From assembly GCF_000372865.1 (NCBI RefSeq), contig NZ_KB889965.1:269902-333901 (forward strand): DNA of 64,000 bases. Reading direction: 5' to 3'. This DNA is from Methylosarcina fibrata AML-C10 (lineage in GTDB: Bacteria > Pseudomonadota > Gammaproteobacteria > Methylococcales > Methylomonadaceae). This document shows positions 46,147-56,931 of this stretch, piece after piece (within the stretch, counting starts at the first letter, position 1; every line of letters begins with the position of its first letter). Under the pieces are notes generated by a model that worked only from the letters and a program-made list of their open reading frames with translations, did no database searches and was not told where the DNA came from. The translations under genes were made by a program, and so were the position numbers.

Positions 46147-47631
46147 TTAATCCGCCCAGTTTTTTGCTCTTTCGACCGCTTTCAGCCAGCGCCGTGTTCG
46201 TCGATCGATTTCTTCAGGCGGCATGGCGCCGTGAAAAGTCCGGTCGATGGCCCATTGTTTCCTGAGTTCTTCCAGATTCCATAGTCCGACCGCGATGCCG
46301 GCAAGACAGGCCGCGCCCAGGGCCGTGCTTTCGAGCGTCTGGGGGCGGACGACTTCGAGCGACGAAATGTCGGCCTGGAATTGCGCCAGCAGGTTGTTCG
46401 TTGCCGCGCCGCCGTCGATTCTGAGCTGCGGCACGGGCCGTCCGCCGTCTTCGGAGAGAGCGTTAAGGAGATCGTTGACCTGAAAACAGATGCTCTCGAT
46501 CGCCGCCCGGGCGATATGGGCGCCGGTCGTGCCGCCGGTAATGCCGAAGAGGCTGCCGCGGGCCCTGGGATCCCAATGAGGCGCGCCGAGCCCGCTCAGC
46601 GCGGGCACGAAAACGACTCCGCCGCTATCGGGAACGCTGCCGGCCAGCGCCTCGCAATCCGCGGTCCGGTCGAACAGCCGCAAACCGTCGCGCAGCCATT
46701 GAATCACCGAACCGCCGGTAAAGACGCTGCCTTCGAGCGCGTAAGCGACCTCGTCGCCGATCTGCCAGGCGATCGTCGTCAACAGGCGGTGCTTCGACGC
46801 CCGTCTTTCCGGCCCGGTGTTCATCATTAAAAACGAACCCGTACCGTAGGTGCATTTGGCCATGCCGGGGTCGAGGCACATCTGGCCGAACAAGGCGGCT
46901 TGCTGATCCCCGGCGACGGCCGCAATCGGAATGCCCGAACCGATGCCGGGATGGGCGGTCGTTCCGTAAATTTCGGCAGTCGATTTGACCTCCGGCAGCA
47001 GGGAGGAGGGAATCTCGAACAGGTTCAGCAATTCCTCGTCCCACTGCCGGCTTTCGATATTGTAAAGCAGGGTGCGGGCCGCATTGGAGACGTCCGTGAT
47101 GTGCAGGGCCCCCCCGGTCAGATTCCACACCAGCCAGGAGTCGACGGTGCCGCAAGCCAGTTCGCCCCGGCCGGCTTTTTCCCGGGCCCCTTCGACGTGG
47201 TCCAGAATCCAGCGGATTTTGGTCGCCGAAAAATAAGGATCGATCAGCAGTCCGGTTTTCGCCCGGATCATCGGTTCCAGTCCGGCTTCCTGCAGACGGC
47301 GGCACTCTTCGGCCGTTCTTCGGTCCTGCCAGACGATCGCGTTATGAATGGGCTTGCCGGTGAGCCGATCCCAGACGACGACCGTTTCCCTCTGATTGGT
47401 AATGCCGACGGCGATCAGATCGGACGCCTGGAGCTGCCGTTGCGACAAGGCCAGCCGTATCGTTTCGGCTTGCGTCCGCCAGATGTCTTCGGCATCCTGT
47501 TCGACCCAGCCCGGTTCCGGATAGCAGGACTTAAGCGGCTGCTGAGCCATTGCGACCGGATTGGCCCGACGGTCGTAAATAATGCACCGGGAACTGCTGG
47601 TGCCTTGATCGATTGCCATGATGTAGTTCAT
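46147..47631 (-). CDS. glpK: glycerol kinase
   Basis: The protein has 494 residues from the ATG at 47631 (MNYIMAIDQGTSSSRCIIYD). The FGGY-type kinase motifs are GITNQRETVVVWDRLTGKPI, YFSATKIRWILD, the ATP loop GTGSFLMMNTG, and GLGAPHWDPRARGSLFGITG. It phosphorylates glycerol to glycerol 3-phosphate. No glpF or glpD neighbours it. An upstream extension of the frame is possible but not homologous. Confidence 0.94.
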   Translation of the reverse strand: MNYIMAIDQGTSSSRCIIYDRRANPVAMAQQPLKSCYPEPGWVEQDAEDIWRTQAETIRLALSQRQLQASDLIAVGITNQRETVVVWDRLTGKPIHNAIVWQDRRTAEECRRLQEAGLEPMIRAKTGLLIDPYFSATKIRWILDHVEGAREKAGRGELACGTVDSWLVWNLTGGALHITDVSNAARTLLYNIESRQWDEELLNLFEIPSSLLPEVKSTAEIYGTTAHPGIGSGIPIAAVAGDQQAALFGQMCLDPGMAKCTYGTGSFLMMNTGPERRASKHRLLTTIAWQIGDEVAYALEGSVFTGGSVIQWLRDGLRLFDRTADCEALAGSVPDSGGVVFVPALSGLGAPHWDPRARGSLFGITGGTTGAHIARAAIESICFQVNDLLNALSEDGGRPVPQLRIDGGAATNNLLAQFQADISSLEVVRPQTLESTALGAACLAGIAVGLWNLEELRKQWAIDRTFHGAMPPEEIDRRTRRWLKAVERAKNWAD

Positions 47632-47818
47632 AAACAGGTCACGAAGAATAGGGGGAAATGGGCCGGACCGATCCGGTTTTATTAAAAATATCGGGAACCT
47701 TTTTTTTGCAAGTAAGTTCCAACGTTTCGCATTGTCCGGTTTTTGGACCGGAAGAGCCGGAATTCTTTCAACTGCCGGTAATATCCGCAAGTTGCAGCAA
47801 TGACTTTAAATAAATCGA

Positions 47819-47846
47819 TTGCTATTTCTCTGGATTTCCGTATAAT
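47819..47846 (+). promoter_or_regulatory. sigma-70 promoter of the initiator tRNA-rimP-nusA-infB operon
   Basis: TTGCTA (47819-47824) and TATAAT (47841-47846) are 16 bases apart. Transcription should begin about 6-8 bases before the tRNA 5' end at 47860. Confidence 0.8.
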
Positions 47847-47859
47847 AGCTTAAATCAAT

Positions 47860-47936
<77 letters not shown>

Positions 47937-47942
47937 ATACGG

Positions 47943-47969
47943 AAGCCCCATCTTGGGGTTTTTTATTTT
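47943..47969 (+). terminator. first terminator after the initiator tRNA
   Basis: AAGCCCCA pairs with TGGGGTT around TCT and is followed by TTTTTATTTT. It lies 7 bases after the tRNA and would leave most transcripts as tRNA only. Confidence 0.8.
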
Positions 47970-48015
47970 CCGGGAACCGTTCTGGGTGGGTGTTTATATA
48001 TCGTTAGTTAATGGA

Positions 48016-48038
48016 AGAGCCTCGGGCTCTTTTTTTTT
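48016..48038 (+). terminator. second terminator/attenuator before rimP
   Basis: AGAGCC and GGCTCT flank TCG, and a T-run of about nine follows. It ends 26 bases before the rimP start. Read-through of both terminators must feed the downstream genes unless another promoter exists. Confidence 0.8.
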
Positions 48039-48063
48039 GTGCGTTTGAAAGTGGGGAAAAACA

Positions 48064-48549
48064 ATGAAGCAGGCTCCTGAACATTTGGTCCATTTGATTG
48101 AACCAATTGTGGAAGGTTTGGGTTATGAATGTGTCGGCATCGAATATCATCCGCACCCGAGACACGGTCTGTTGAGAGTTTACATCGATAGTGAAAACGG
48201 GATTCTGGTGGACGACTGCTCGAAAGTCAGCCATCAACTCAGCGGCGTGCTGGACGTTGAAGACCCGATTCCGGGCAACTATCAACTGGAAATTTCATCC
48301 CCGGGCGCAGACCGGCCTTTTTTCAAGCTCAAACAATTTGAACAATTCGTCGGCAGTAAAGTGGTGGTCAATCTTTTCAGATCGGTCGACGGCCGAAAAA
48401 AAATTACGGGTCTGATCGACAGGGTCGAAGACGACGTTATTTTTCTTCAGGAAAACGGTCAAATTTACCAAGTTCCGTTTGACGTTATAAGCAAAGCACG
48501 GCTGGTGCCTGAATACAGTTTTGAAAAAGGAGAGCACAGTGGCAAATAA
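48064..48549 (+). CDS. rimP: ribosome maturation factor RimP
   Basis: The 161-residue protein has the two RimP domains. LVEPIVEGLGYECVGIEY-type sequence opens the first (here LIEPIVEGLGYECVGIEY), then the conserved RVYIDSENGILVDDCSKVS and LEISSPGADRPFF. It is needed for 30S assembly. GGGG lies upstream of the ATG, and it overlaps nusA by 11 bases. Confidence 0.94.
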   Translation: MKQAPEHLVHLIEPIVEGLGYECVGIEYHPHPRHGLLRVYIDSENGILVDDCSKVSHQLSGVLDVEDPIPGNYQLEISSPGADRPFFKLKQFEQFVGSKVVVNLFRSVDGRKKITGLIDRVEDDVIFLQENGQIYQVPFDVISKARLVPEYSFEKGEHSGK

Positions 48550-50071
48550 AGAAATTTTATTAGTAGTCGATGTTTTTTCGAATGAAAAGGAAATCGAGAA
48601 GGAAGTTGTTTTTCAGGCGATCGAATCGGCGCTGGAAACGGCAACGATAAAACGTTACGGCAATCAGATAAAAGCTCGTGTTGTCATTGACAGAAAAACC
48701 GGCGATTACGTCACTTACCGGATTTGGGACGTAGTGGCCGCCAACGATCAAATCAACGGCGACGTCGAATTTCCCCAGTCGCAAGTGCTGCTGGAAGTCG
48801 CCCGGATGGACAACCCGGACGTTCAGGTGGGCGATACCATCCAGGAAGAGATCGAGTCCGTGGAGTTCGGGCGCATCGCCGCGCAAACGGCCAAGCAGGT
48901 CATCATTCACAAGGTGCGGGAAGCCGAGCGCAAACTCATCGTCGATGCCTATAAAAACCGGGTCGGCGAGCTGATCACCGGCCTCGTCAAACGGATCGAA
49001 AAAGGCAACGTCTATCTTGATCTGGGCGGTCACGTCGAGGCCCTGATTCCCAGGGAAGAGATGATTCCTCGGGAGTCCGTCCGTGTCGGCGACCGGATTC
49101 GAGGCTATCTCAAAGACGTGCATTCGGAGCCCAGAGGCCCGCAATTGTTCGTCAGCCGCACGGCGCCCGAACTGTTGATCGCTCTGTTCCGCCTGGAAGT
49201 GCCCGAAGTCGGAGAAGGCATGATCTCGGTCATGGGCGCTGCGCGCGATCCCGGCGCCAGGGCCAAGGTCGCGGTCAAGAGCAACGACCCCCGGCTGGAC
49301 CCGGTGGGCGCCTGCGTCGGCATGAGGGGATCGAGAGTGCAGTCGGTTTCCAACGAGCTGGCCGGCGAGCGCATCGACATCATTCTCTGGAACCCAAGCG
49401 AAGCGCAATACGTGATCAATGCGATGTCGCCGGCGGAAATCCAGTCGATCGTCGTCGATGAAGACAAGCACAGCATGGATCTGGCGGTAAGCTCCGAAAA
49501 CCTGTCCCAGGCGATAGGCCGTGGCGGGCAAAACGTCAGACTGGCGACCCAGTTGACCGGCTGGGAGCTCAACGTGATCGACGCTTCCAAAGCCGAAGAA
49601 AACAGCGAAGCCGAGGCGAACAAGATCAAACGCATGTTTATCGAACAGCTCGACGTCGACGAGGACATTGCGATGATTCTGGTGGAGGAAGGCTTCAATA
49701 CGGTTGAAGAAGTGGCCTATGTTCCCGCCAGCGAAATGCTCGATATCGAAGGCTTTGACGAAGACATCGTCAACGAATTGAGAAGCCGGGCGAAAGACGC
49801 TCTGCTGATCAGCGCCATTGCCGCCGAAGAAAAAATTGAAACGACGGCACCGGCACAGGACTTGCTGGAAATGGAAGGAATGGACAGGGAACTGGCTTAC
49901 GAACTGGCCGGAAGGGGCATCATCACGATGGATGATCTGGCCGATCAGTCGGTCGATGATCTGCTGAATATACCGGGTTTGAACGAAGAACGAGCGGCAA
50001 AATTGATCATGAAGGCGCGCGAGCCTTGGTTTGCCGAGCAAAATGGCGCGGGGGAAAGGGGGAGCAAATGA
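48539..50071 (+). CDS. nusA: transcription elongation/antitermination factor NusA
   Basis: The protein has 510 residues from a GTG at 48539 with AAGGAG 6 bases upstream. NusA N domain (1-125), S1 domain (135-200, [16 protein letters not shown]), two KH domains (about 205-345, [15 protein letters not shown] and [13 protein letters not shown]), and two C-terminal helix-hairpin-helix repeats (365-500, [14 protein letters not shown] and the related [13 protein letters not shown]) are visible. The tail is the RpoA/N-protein contact region of gammaproteobacterial NusA. It overlaps infB by 4 bases. Confidence 0.95.
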   Translation: MANKEILLVVDVFSNEKEIEKEVVFQAIESALETATIKRYGNQIKARVVIDRKTGDYVTYRIWDVVAANDQINGDVEFPQSQVLLEVARMDNPDVQVGDTIQEEIESVEFGRIAAQTAKQVIIHKVREAERKLIVDAYKNRVGELITGLVKRIEKGNVYLDLGGHVEALIPREEMIPRESVRVGDRIRGYLKDVHSEPRGPQLFVSRTAPELLIALFRLEVPEVGEGMISVMGAARDPGARAKVAVKSNDPRLDPVGACVGMRGSRVQSVSNELAGERIDIILWNPSEAQYVINAMSPAEIQSIVVDEDKHSMDLAVSSENLSQAIGRGGQNVRLATQLTGWELNVIDASKAEENSEAEANKIKRMFIEQLDVDEDIAMILVEEGFNTVEEVAYVPASEMLDIEGFDEDIVNELRSRAKDALLISAIAAEEKIETTAPAQDLLEMEGMDRELAYELAGRGIITMDDLADQSVDDLLNIPGLNEERAAKLIMKAREPWFAEQNGAGERGSK

Positions 50072-52710
50072 GCGATAAAACAATCAGACAACTGGCGGAA
50101 GTAGTCAAAATTCCTTTGGACAAGCTCTTGGAGCAACTGAAGGAAGCCGGTCTTTCCGCCCGCACTCCGGACGACATTATCGGCGACGACGAAAAAATGC
50201 AGTTGCTGGCGCATTTGCGTAAACGCCACGGCAAGGACGAAGGAGAAATGAAGACTTCGCCGCGCCGGGTCACCCTGGAACGCCGGAAGGTCATCGAAAT
50301 CAAGCAGGCCAGCGTTCCCGGCAGCACGACCAAAACCATCAGCGTCGAGGTGCGCAAAAAGAAAACCTACGTCAAGCGCAGCGAAGTCGCCGAGACCGAG
50401 GAACACAAGGAATTGCAGGCGCCTTCTCCAAAGGAACTGCAACCGCCGCCTGCAACGCCTGCGGTGGAAGCGGCCAAAGAAATCGAAGCGGTCGAGAAAG
50501 CGCCCGAGCCGGTAGCGGAATCGGAGACTCCGGTTGAAGCCGCGGTTCCGGAAAAACCGGCGGCCGAGCCGGCCACTGCGGCGCCTGGAGCGGTCGAGCA
50601 CGCGATCATCGAGGAGCAGGAGCCGGAGTCGAGATTCGACACTCTGAAAATTAAGGAAGAAAAGAAAAACAAGCCGGAAAAGTCGGGCCGGCCCAAGGAA
50701 TCCGACGAAGTCAAGAAAAAACAGGCGGAAAAGGAGCGCAGACTGGAAGAATCCATCAAGCGCAACGCCGAAAAAGTCCGGCAGCAAGCGTTTGCCAAGC
50801 AGGAAGTTCTGCATAGAAAAAAACAGGAAGAAAGTCTCTTCGGTGAAGGCAAGGACATGCCCAGAAGGCCCAAGAAAAAAGCCAAGCAGCCTCAGCGCGC
50901 TCCTGTGCAGTCGGAAGGCAAGCATCAATTCGAGATGCCGGTTGCGCCGATCGTCAAGGAAGTCACCATACCCGAATCCATCCTGGTGTCCGATCTGGCT
51001 CAGAAAATGAGCGTGAAGGCCGCGCTGGTGATCAAGCATTTGATGAAACTCGGCATCATGGCCACCATCAATCAGGCGATCGATCAGGAAACGGCCGCCA
51101 TTCTCGTCGAGGAAATGGGCCATAAAGCCATCATGCAAAGCGATGACGACCTGGAAAAGGAAATGCTGGCCGAAGCCCAGATGGAAGAAAACCGGGCTGA
51201 GCTGCCGCGCGCTCCGATCGTGACCATTATGGGGCATGTCGACCACGGTAAAACCTCGCTGCTGGATTACATTCGCAAAACCCGAGTGGCTGCCGGCGAA
51301 GCCGGAGGCATTACCCAGCATATCGGCGCCTATCAGGTCAAAACCGATCACGGTTCCGTCACCTTCCTGGATACGCCGGGCCACGCCGCCTTTACCGCGA
51401 TGCGCGCCCGAGGCGCCGATTTGACCGACGTGGTCATCGTCGTGGTGGCCGCCGACGACGGCGTCATGCCGCAGACCAAAGAGGCGGTGGAACACGCCCG
51501 GGCCGCCAATGTGCCGATCATCGTCGCGATCAACAAGATCGACAAACCCGACGCCAATCCGGACAAAGTGATGCAGGAACTGGCCAACATCAACGTGATT
51601 CCGGAAGAGTGGGGCGGCGACGTCCAGTTTCTGAAAATTTCCGCCAAGACCGGGGAGGGCATCGACGAGCTGATCGAAGCCTTGATCGTGCAAACCGAGA
51701 TTCTGGAATTGAAAGCGCCGGTCGAAGGTTCGGCATCGGGCATCGTCGTCGAGTCGAGGCTGGACAAGGGCCGAGGCGCCGTGGCCACCGTTCTGGTACA
51801 GAAAGGCACCCTGGAAAACGGTCAGATGGTGCTGTGCGGACAGGAATACGGACGAGTCCGCGCGATGTTCAATGAAAACGGCAAGGCGCTCAAGGAAGCC
51901 GGACCCAGCGTGCCGGTCGAGATTCTGGGCTTGTCGGGCACGCCCAATGCCGGCGACGAGTTTCTGGTCGTGCAAAACGAACGGATCGCCAGAGATCTGG
52001 CGAAACACCGGGAGGAGCGCAAAAAATCCAGCCGTCATGCAGCCCAGAGCGCGTCGAAACTGGAGGAAGTCTTTTCCAGGATGTCCGCGGGCGAGATCGC
52101 CAGCCTCAATCTGGTCATCAAAACCGACGTTCAGGGCAGTCTGGAAGCCTTGCGCAGCTCGTTGACCGACCTCTCCAGCGAGGAAGTGGAGGTCAAGGTC
52201 GTCTATGGCGGCGTCGGCGGCATCAACGAAGGCGACGCCAATCTCGCGCTTGCCTCCGGGGCCATTCTGATCGGTTTCAACGTGCGCGCGGACGCGACCG
52301 CCAGAAAACTGATCGAGGAAAAAGGCATCGATCTGCATTATTACAGCGTCATTTACGACGCTATCGACGAAGTCAAGAAATCGATCAGCGGCATGCTGGC
52401 GCCCGAAATCAAGGAACAGATCGTCGGCCTGGCCGAAGTCCGGGATGTGTTCCGTTCGCCGAAATTCGGCGCAATCGCCGGCTGCATGGTCGTGGAAGGC
52501 TACGTCAGGAGAAACCTGCCGATCCGGGTTCTGCGCGACAACGTGGTCATTTACGAAGGACAACTGGAATCGTTGCGCCGCTTCAAGGACGACGTCAGCG
52601 AAGTCAAAATGGGCATGGAATGCGGCATCGGCGTGAAGAACTACAACGACGTCAAAGTCGGCGACCAGATTGAAGTATTTGAACGTACCGAAGTGAAAAG
52701 GGTCCTATAA
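50068..52710 (+). CDS. infB: translation initiation factor IF-2
   Basis: The protein has 880 residues from the ATG at 50068 (GGGGGAG upstream). IF2_N domains sit at the N-terminus and near residue 300. Between them is a Lys/Glu/Pro-rich linker (about 100-290). The G domain has G1 GHVDHGKT at 389-396, G3 DTPGHAAF and G4 NKID. Domains II to IV follow, ending with the fMet-tRNA-binding domain ([18 protein letters not shown]). It places the initiator tRNA, encoded at the head of the same operon, on the ribosome. Confidence 0.96.
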   Translation: MSDKTIRQLAEVVKIPLDKLLEQLKEAGLSARTPDDIIGDDEKMQLLAHLRKRHGKDEGEMKTSPRRVTLERRKVIEIKQASVPGSTTKTISVEVRKKKTYVKRSEVAETEEHKELQAPSPKELQPPPATPAVEAAKEIEAVEKAPEPVAESETPVEAAVPEKPAAEPATAAPGAVEHAIIEEQEPESRFDTLKIKEEKKNKPEKSGRPKESDEVKKKQAEKERRLEESIKRNAEKVRQQAFAKQEVLHRKKQEESLFGEGKDMPRRPKKKAKQPQRAPVQSEGKHQFEMPVAPIVKEVTIPESILVSDLAQKMSVKAALVIKHLMKLGIMATINQAIDQETAAILVEEMGHKAIMQSDDDLEKEMLAEAQMEENRAELPRAPIVTIMGHVDHGKTSLLDYIRKTRVAAGEAGGITQHIGAYQVKTDHGSVTFLDTPGHAAFTAMRARGADLTDVVIVVVAADDGVMPQTKEAVEHARAANVPIIVAINKIDKPDANPDKVMQELANINVIPEEWGGDVQFLKISAKTGEGIDELIEALIVQTEILELKAPVEGSASGIVVESRLDKGRGAVATVLVQKGTLENGQMVLCGQEYGRVRAMFNENGKALKEAGPSVPVEILGLSGTPNAGDEFLVVQNERIARDLAKHREERKKSSRHAAQSASKLEEVFSRMSAGEIASLNLVIKTDVQGSLEALRSSLTDLSSEEVEVKVVYGGVGGINEGDANLALASGAILIGFNVRADATARKLIEEKGIDLHYYSVIYDAIDEVKKSISGMLAPEIKEQIVGLAEVRDVFRSPKFGAIAGCMVVEGYVRRNLPIRVLRDNVVIYEGQLESLRRFKDDVSEVKMGMECGIGVKNYNDVKVGDQIEVFERTEVKRVL

Positions 52711-52717
52711 TTATTTT

Positions 52718-53080
52718 ATGAGAAAAGAATTCGGCCGTAGCGACCGCGTTTCATCCGAGATGCAGAAGGAGCTTTCCTTCATTCTGCAGCGGGAAATCAA
52801 AGACTCCAGGTTGGGTTTCATCACGATCACCGAAGTGAACGTGTCGAAAGACCTGGCAGTCGCCAAAGTGTACGTCACCGTCCTGAACGTCGACGAGCAG
52901 GGCAAGCGGGACAATGTGAAACGGCTTAATGAGCTGGCGCCCGTGATCCGGCATGAATTGGCGAAAAGAATGCGCTTGCGCCACATTTCCGAGTTGCGTT
53001 TTTATTACGACAACTCCTTCGATACCGGCATGCGGGTGGCGGAGTTGTTGAGCGATCTCGACAAGCCTTCCGAGCAGTAG
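52718..53080 (+). CDS. rbfA: ribosome-binding factor A
   Basis: The 120-residue KH-like protein begins FGRSDRVSSEMQKELSFILQ. It shows VNVSKDLAVAKVYVTVL and ends with the typical LRFYYDNSFDTGMRVAELL. It assists 16S rRNA maturation and cold adaptation. It lies 7 bases after infB and 6 before truB. Confidence 0.95.
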   Translation: MRKEFGRSDRVSSEMQKELSFILQREIKDSRLGFITITEVNVSKDLAVAKVYVTVLNVDEQGKRDNVKRLNELAPVIRHELAKRMRLRHISELRFYYDNSFDTGMRVAELLSDLDKPSEQ

Positions 53081-53086
53081 GAACGC

Positions 53087-53989
53087 ATGGCGAAACGCAA
53101 GTCGGGACGAAACGTCCACGGCATCGTGCTGTTGGACAAGCGCTTGGGCGTGTCTTCGAATAAGGCCCTGCAGGAAGTCAGGCGTTTGTTCGACGCCAAT
53201 AAGGCAGGACACACCGGCAGCCTCGATCCGATGGCTTCCGGACTGTTGCCGCTTTGTTTCGGCGAGGCGACCAAGGTATCGGGAATGATGCTCGACGACG
53301 ACAAGCGTTACCGCGTAGTGATCCGGCTGGGCATTCTGACCGAAACCGGGGACAGCGAAGGCGCCGTGCTGGCGATCCGTCCGGTGCCCGGGATTTCCGG
53401 GGAGGCGTTGCAGGCCTGTCTTCAGAGCTTCACCGGTGAAATCGATCAGATTCCTCCGATGTATTCGGCGCTCAAGCATAACGGCAAAAAACTGTACGAA
53501 TTGGCGCGGGCCGGAGAGACGGTCGCGCGCAAGGCCAGACTCATCCGGATTTACGAACTGAAGCTGCTCGATTTTTCGGAAGACCGGCTGACCCTGGAGG
53601 TGTTCTGTTCGAAAGGAACTTATATCCGGTCTCTGGCAGAAGACATCGGTCATTATTTCGGCTGCGGCGGCACGGTCATCGAGTTGCGGCGTTTGCAAGC
53701 GGGCATTTTCGATATAAAAAACGCAAAAACTCTCGAGCAGTTGATGTCGATGAACGAAATCGATTTGCGCCAGCAACTGATTCCGGTCGACGCGCCGTTG
53801 CAGTCGCTGCCGGCGTTGCGATTGTCGGAGCGGCAGGCGGCCGGCATCCGGTTCGGCCAGTCGCTTCATGATGTTCCGGCGGCTCTGGGAACGGTCCGGC
53901 TCTATCATGAAAGTGCGTTTTTAGGCTTGGGAGAAATGCTATTGGATGGTAAACTAGCGCCCAGAAAGTTGTTCAATATGACTGATTAA
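53087..53989 (+). CDS. truB: tRNA pseudouridine(55) synthase
   Basis: The 300-residue protein has HGIVLLDKRLGVSSNKALQ, the catalytic Asp in AGHTGSLDPMASGLLPLCFGEATK, KRYRVVIRLG, and CSKGTYIRSLAEDIGHYFGCGG. It forms pseudouridine 55 in the T loop of tRNAs. AGGAA precedes the ATG. Confidence 0.95.
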   Translation: MAKRKSGRNVHGIVLLDKRLGVSSNKALQEVRRLFDANKAGHTGSLDPMASGLLPLCFGEATKVSGMMLDDDKRYRVVIRLGILTETGDSEGAVLAIRPVPGISGEALQACLQSFTGEIDQIPPMYSALKHNGKKLYELARAGETVARKARLIRIYELKLLDFSEDRLTLEVFCSKGTYIRSLAEDIGHYFGCGGTVIELRRLQAGIFDIKNAKTLEQLMSMNEIDLRQQLIPVDAPLQSLPALRLSERQAAGIRFGQSLHDVPAALGTVRLYHESAFLGLGEMLLDGKLAPRKLFNMTD

Positions 53990-54071
53990 AGGCAAGAAGA
54001 AACCAGCCCAGGCGATGAATTTTTGCTTTAACTCCGTTTCTACACCCTATCGTGGAAACGGAAATTTACCG

Positions 54072-54098
54072 GCCCTTTATGAAAGGGCTTTATTTTTT
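54072..54098 (+). terminator. terminator/attenuator in the rpsO leader
   Basis: GCCCTTT and AAAGGGC flank ATG and are followed by TTTATTTTTT, 21 bases before rpsO. An upstream inverted repeat (CCGTTTC/GAAACGG, about 54036-54063) may form the regulatory structure of the S15 leader. Confidence 0.65.
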
Positions 54099-54118
54099 AA
54101 TCTTAATAGGGATTAACC

Positions 54119-54388
54119 ATGCCATTTACTGCAGAACAAAAGAAAGCCATCGTTGAAGAGTACCGTCTTTCACCCACCGATACCGGTTCCCCGGAAGTGC
54201 AGATCGCTTTATTGACGGCGCACATCACTCATTTGACGCCGCACTTTGCAGAGCACAAAAAAGACAATCATTCACGCCGCGGCCTGTTGCGGATGGTGAA
54301 TCAACGCCGCAAGTTGCTGGACTATCTTAAAAATAAGGACGTCAACCGCTATCGCACCTTGATCGACCGGCTTGGTTTGCGTAAATAA
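54119..54388 (+). CDS. rpsO: 30S ribosomal protein S15
   Basis: The 89 residues are of exact family length. It begins [20 protein letters not shown] and contains [39 protein letters not shown] and the C-terminal DRLGLRK. It binds the central domain of 16S rRNA. AGGG lies upstream. The rpsO-pnp order is the usual one. Confidence 0.97.
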   Translation: MPFTAEQKKAIVEEYRLSPTDTGSPEVQIALLTAHITHLTPHFAEHKKDNHSRRGLLRMVNQRRKLLDYLKNKDVNRYRTLIDRLGLRK

Positions 54389-54398
54389 CCGCTTGCTT

Positions 54399-54433
54399 GA
54401 AAACGGCGCATTTTATGTGCCGTTTTCATTTTT
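54399..54433 (+). terminator. terminator between rpsO and pnp
   Basis: GAAAACGGCGCA and TGTGCCGTTTTC pair with one G-U around a 5-base loop and are followed by ATTTTT. As in E. coli, the hairpin between rpsO and pnp probably terminates part of the transcripts and may also be an RNase III substrate. Confidence 0.75.
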
Positions 54434-54487
54434 GCAGCGACCCACACGAGAAACCTCTATATAACCTCTAAGCAAAGGAACCTTATA

Positions 54488-56566
54488 GTGAATCCTATCA
54501 GGAAAGAATTTCAGTACGGCGATCAACTCATTACGCTGGAAACAGGCGAAATAGCGCGCCAGGCCAACGGCGCCGTTATCATCGACGTCAACGGCACATC
54601 CCTACTGGTCACCGTCGTTGAAAAAAAAGAAGCCAGTGGCGGCGATTTTTTTCCGTTGACTGTCAATTATCAGGAAAAAGCCTATGCCGCCGGAAAAATT
54701 CCGGGTGGTTTTTTTAAACGCGAAGGCCGCCCAAGCGAACAAGAAACATTGATTTCGCGTTTGATCGACCGACCGATCCGCCCTCTCTTTCCTGAGGGTT
54801 ATACCAACGAAGTTCAGATCATTGCCACGGTCATTTCGCTGAATCCCGAAGTGGATACCGAAATTCCCGCCCTGCTCGGCGCGTCCGCGGCGCTGGCCAT
54901 TGCCGGCCTGCCTTTCAACGGCCCGATCGGCGCGGCCTGCGTCGGTTATAAAGACGGTCAGTATCTGCTGAATCCTTCGCCGTCGGCCTTGAAGGAATCC
55001 CGGTTGCAGTTGGTCGTTGCCGGCACCGCGAGAGCCGTGCTGATGGTGGAATCGGAAGCCGATTGCCTGAGCGAAGAAGACATGCTGGGCGCCGTGCTGT
55101 TCGGTCACGAGCAAATGCAGACCGCCATCAACGCCATCAATGAATTTGCGGCGGCGGCCGGCGCCGGCGTCGTCGAATGGACCGCCCCGGAACCGGACGT
55201 CGAACTGGTCAAACACATCACCGACGAAGTGGAAGAACCCATCAAGGAAGCTTACCAGATCGCGCAAAAACTGGTTCGCCAGGAACGGTTGAAAAACATC
55301 CGGAACGCGGCGGTCGAAAAGCTGATGGCGATGGGCGACTATTCGGAAAACGGCATTCGCGGCATCATCGAGCATCTGGAATACAAGATTGTGCGCAACG
55401 CCATTCTCGACGAAGGCAAGCGCATCGACGGCCGCGACCTGGACTCGATCCGCCCGATCACGATCCGCACCGGCGTCTTGCCGAGAACCCACGGCTCCGC
55501 CTTGTTTACCCGCGGCGAAACCCAGGCTTTGGTCGTGACCACGCTGGGTACCCAGCGCGACGCGCAGGTGATCGATGCCCTGGCCGGCGAATATAAAGAG
55601 CTGTTCATGCTGCATTACAATTTCCCGCCGTTCAGCGTCGGCGAAACCGGTTTCGTCGGTTCGCCCAAGCGCCGCGAGATCGGCCACGGCCGTCTGGCGA
55701 AACGCGGCGTCGCCGCCGTCCTGCCCAACATGGAAGAATTTCCGTACGTCATCCGGGTGGTTTCCGAAATTACCGAATCGAACGGCTCCAGCTCGATGGC
55801 TTCGGTTTGCGGCAGCAGTCTGGCGCTGATGGATGCCGGCGTGCCGATCAAGACGCCGGTCGCAGGCATCGCGATGGGCCTGATCAAGGAAGGCGACCGT
55901 TGCGCGGTCCTGTCGGACATTATGGGCGACGAAGACCATCTGGGCGACATGGATTTCAAAGTGGCCGGTTCCGCCGACGGCATTACCGCGCTGCAAATGG
56001 ACATCAAGATCGACGGCATTACCGCCGAGATCATGAAAACCGCGCTGGAACAGGCCAAAAAAGGCCGTATCCATATTCTCGGCGAAATGAACAAGGCGCT
56101 GCCCGCGACCCGCGAGCACATGTCCGACTATGCCCCGCGCATCATTACTTTCAAGATCGATCCGAGCAAAATACGCGAAGTCATCGGTAAAGGCGGCGCG
56201 ACCATTCGCGGCATCACCGAAATCACCGGCGCCAGCGTGGATCTGACCGACGACGGCGTTGTCAAGATTGCCTCGGTGGACAAGGCCGCGGGCGAAGAAG
56301 CGCGCCGCCTGATCGAGGAAATTACCGCCGAAGTCGAAGTCGGCAAGATCTACGAAGGAAAAGTCGTCCGGCTGATGGATTTCGGCGCGTTCGTCACCAT
56401 TTTGCCCGGCAAGGACGGTCTGGTTCATATCTCCCAGATTTCCGACGAACACGTCGACAAGGTCAGCGACAAGTTGGCCGAAGGCGACATGGTGCGGGTC
56501 AAAGTCCTGGAAATCGACCGGCAGGGTCGGGTCCGGCTCAGCATGAAGGAAGCCGACAAGGAATAA
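54488..56566 (+). CDS. pnp: polyribonucleotide nucleotidyltransferase (PNPase)
   Basis: The 692-residue protein starts with GTG (AAGGAA upstream). Two RNase PH domains (1-215 and 310-540) flank a helical domain. [25 protein letters not shown] is a landmark of the first, given by its core [17 protein letters not shown]. The second is catalytic, with [17 protein letters not shown] and [17 protein letters not shown] (550-610, [15 protein letters not shown]) and S1 (618-690) domains end the protein. It degrades RNA 3' to 5' by phosphorolysis. It is the last gene of the operon. Confidence 0.96.
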   Translation: MNPIRKEFQYGDQLITLETGEIARQANGAVIIDVNGTSLLVTVVEKKEASGGDFFPLTVNYQEKAYAAGKIPGGFFKREGRPSEQETLISRLIDRPIRPLFPEGYTNEVQIIATVISLNPEVDTEIPALLGASAALAIAGLPFNGPIGAACVGYKDGQYLLNPSPSALKESRLQLVVAGTARAVLMVESEADCLSEEDMLGAVLFGHEQMQTAINAINEFAAAAGAGVVEWTAPEPDVELVKHITDEVEEPIKEAYQIAQKLVRQERLKNIRNAAVEKLMAMGDYSENGIRGIIEHLEYKIVRNAILDEGKRIDGRDLDSIRPITIRTGVLPRTHGSALFTRGETQALVVTTLGTQRDAQVIDALAGEYKELFMLHYNFPPFSVGETGFVGSPKRREIGHGRLAKRGVAAVLPNMEEFPYVIRVVSEITESNGSSSMASVCGSSLALMDAGVPIKTPVAGIAMGLIKEGDRCAVLSDIMGDEDHLGDMDFKVAGSADGITALQMDIKIDGITAEIMKTALEQAKKGRIHILGEMNKALPATREHMSDYAPRIITFKIDPSKIREVIGKGGATIRGITEITGASVDLTDDGVVKIASVDKAAGEEARRLIEEITAEVEVGKIYEGKVVRLMDFGAFVTILPGKDGLVHISQISDEHVDKVSDKLAEGDMVRVKVLEIDRQGRVRLSMKEADKE

Positions 56567-56593
56567 AGGCGAACGGAAAAATATTGTTCCTAT

Positions 56594-56617
56594 AAAGGGC
56601 CGCAAGGCCCTTTTTTA
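56594..56617 (+). terminator. terminator of pnp
   Basis: AAAGGGCC and GGCCCTTT pair around GCAA and are followed by a T-run, 28 bases after the stop. Confidence 0.92.
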
Positions 56618-56931
56618 TTGCGCCAGGAAGAATGAGAGTCGAATGACGAGGTTTTAATTTTATATTAAGAATTTCTTTTTATTATGATTTTGTAACAAAA
56701 CGTTTTCATATTTCAGTGAGAACCTATAGTAGCCGGGCCTGGTCTGCGACAGAACATTGTTTTTATCGATTTGCTATTTACAGTCCCATAAAAAATATCC
56801 ATTCGATGAGTTTCATGATTTGCCCAAGAATAACTCATGATTTAAGGCATTTTCCAGGACAGCTCATTTCAAAACAAGGTTTTTTCCGATGAAGTTTTCT
56901 TTTTTACTTATCAGTGGAGCTCTACCTTACC
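56618..56931 (+). other. AT-rich leader region of the secreted SGNH-like gene
   Basis: No gene is certain here. A short frame at 56889 (MKFSFLLISGALPYHARS, with AAGG 9 bases upstream) looks like a signal peptide start. It is in a different frame from the main protein and stops after 48 codons. No promoter stands out. Confidence 0.45.

Noticed and set aside
49945-52563. 872-codon open frame antisense to infB
   Set aside because: It is a shadow of infB, which has full domain evidence; the frame is open because of codon bias (GC-rich third positions). The same applies to 54602-56605 opposite pnp, 41330-43159 opposite the ABC1 kinase and 48560-50083 opposite nusA.
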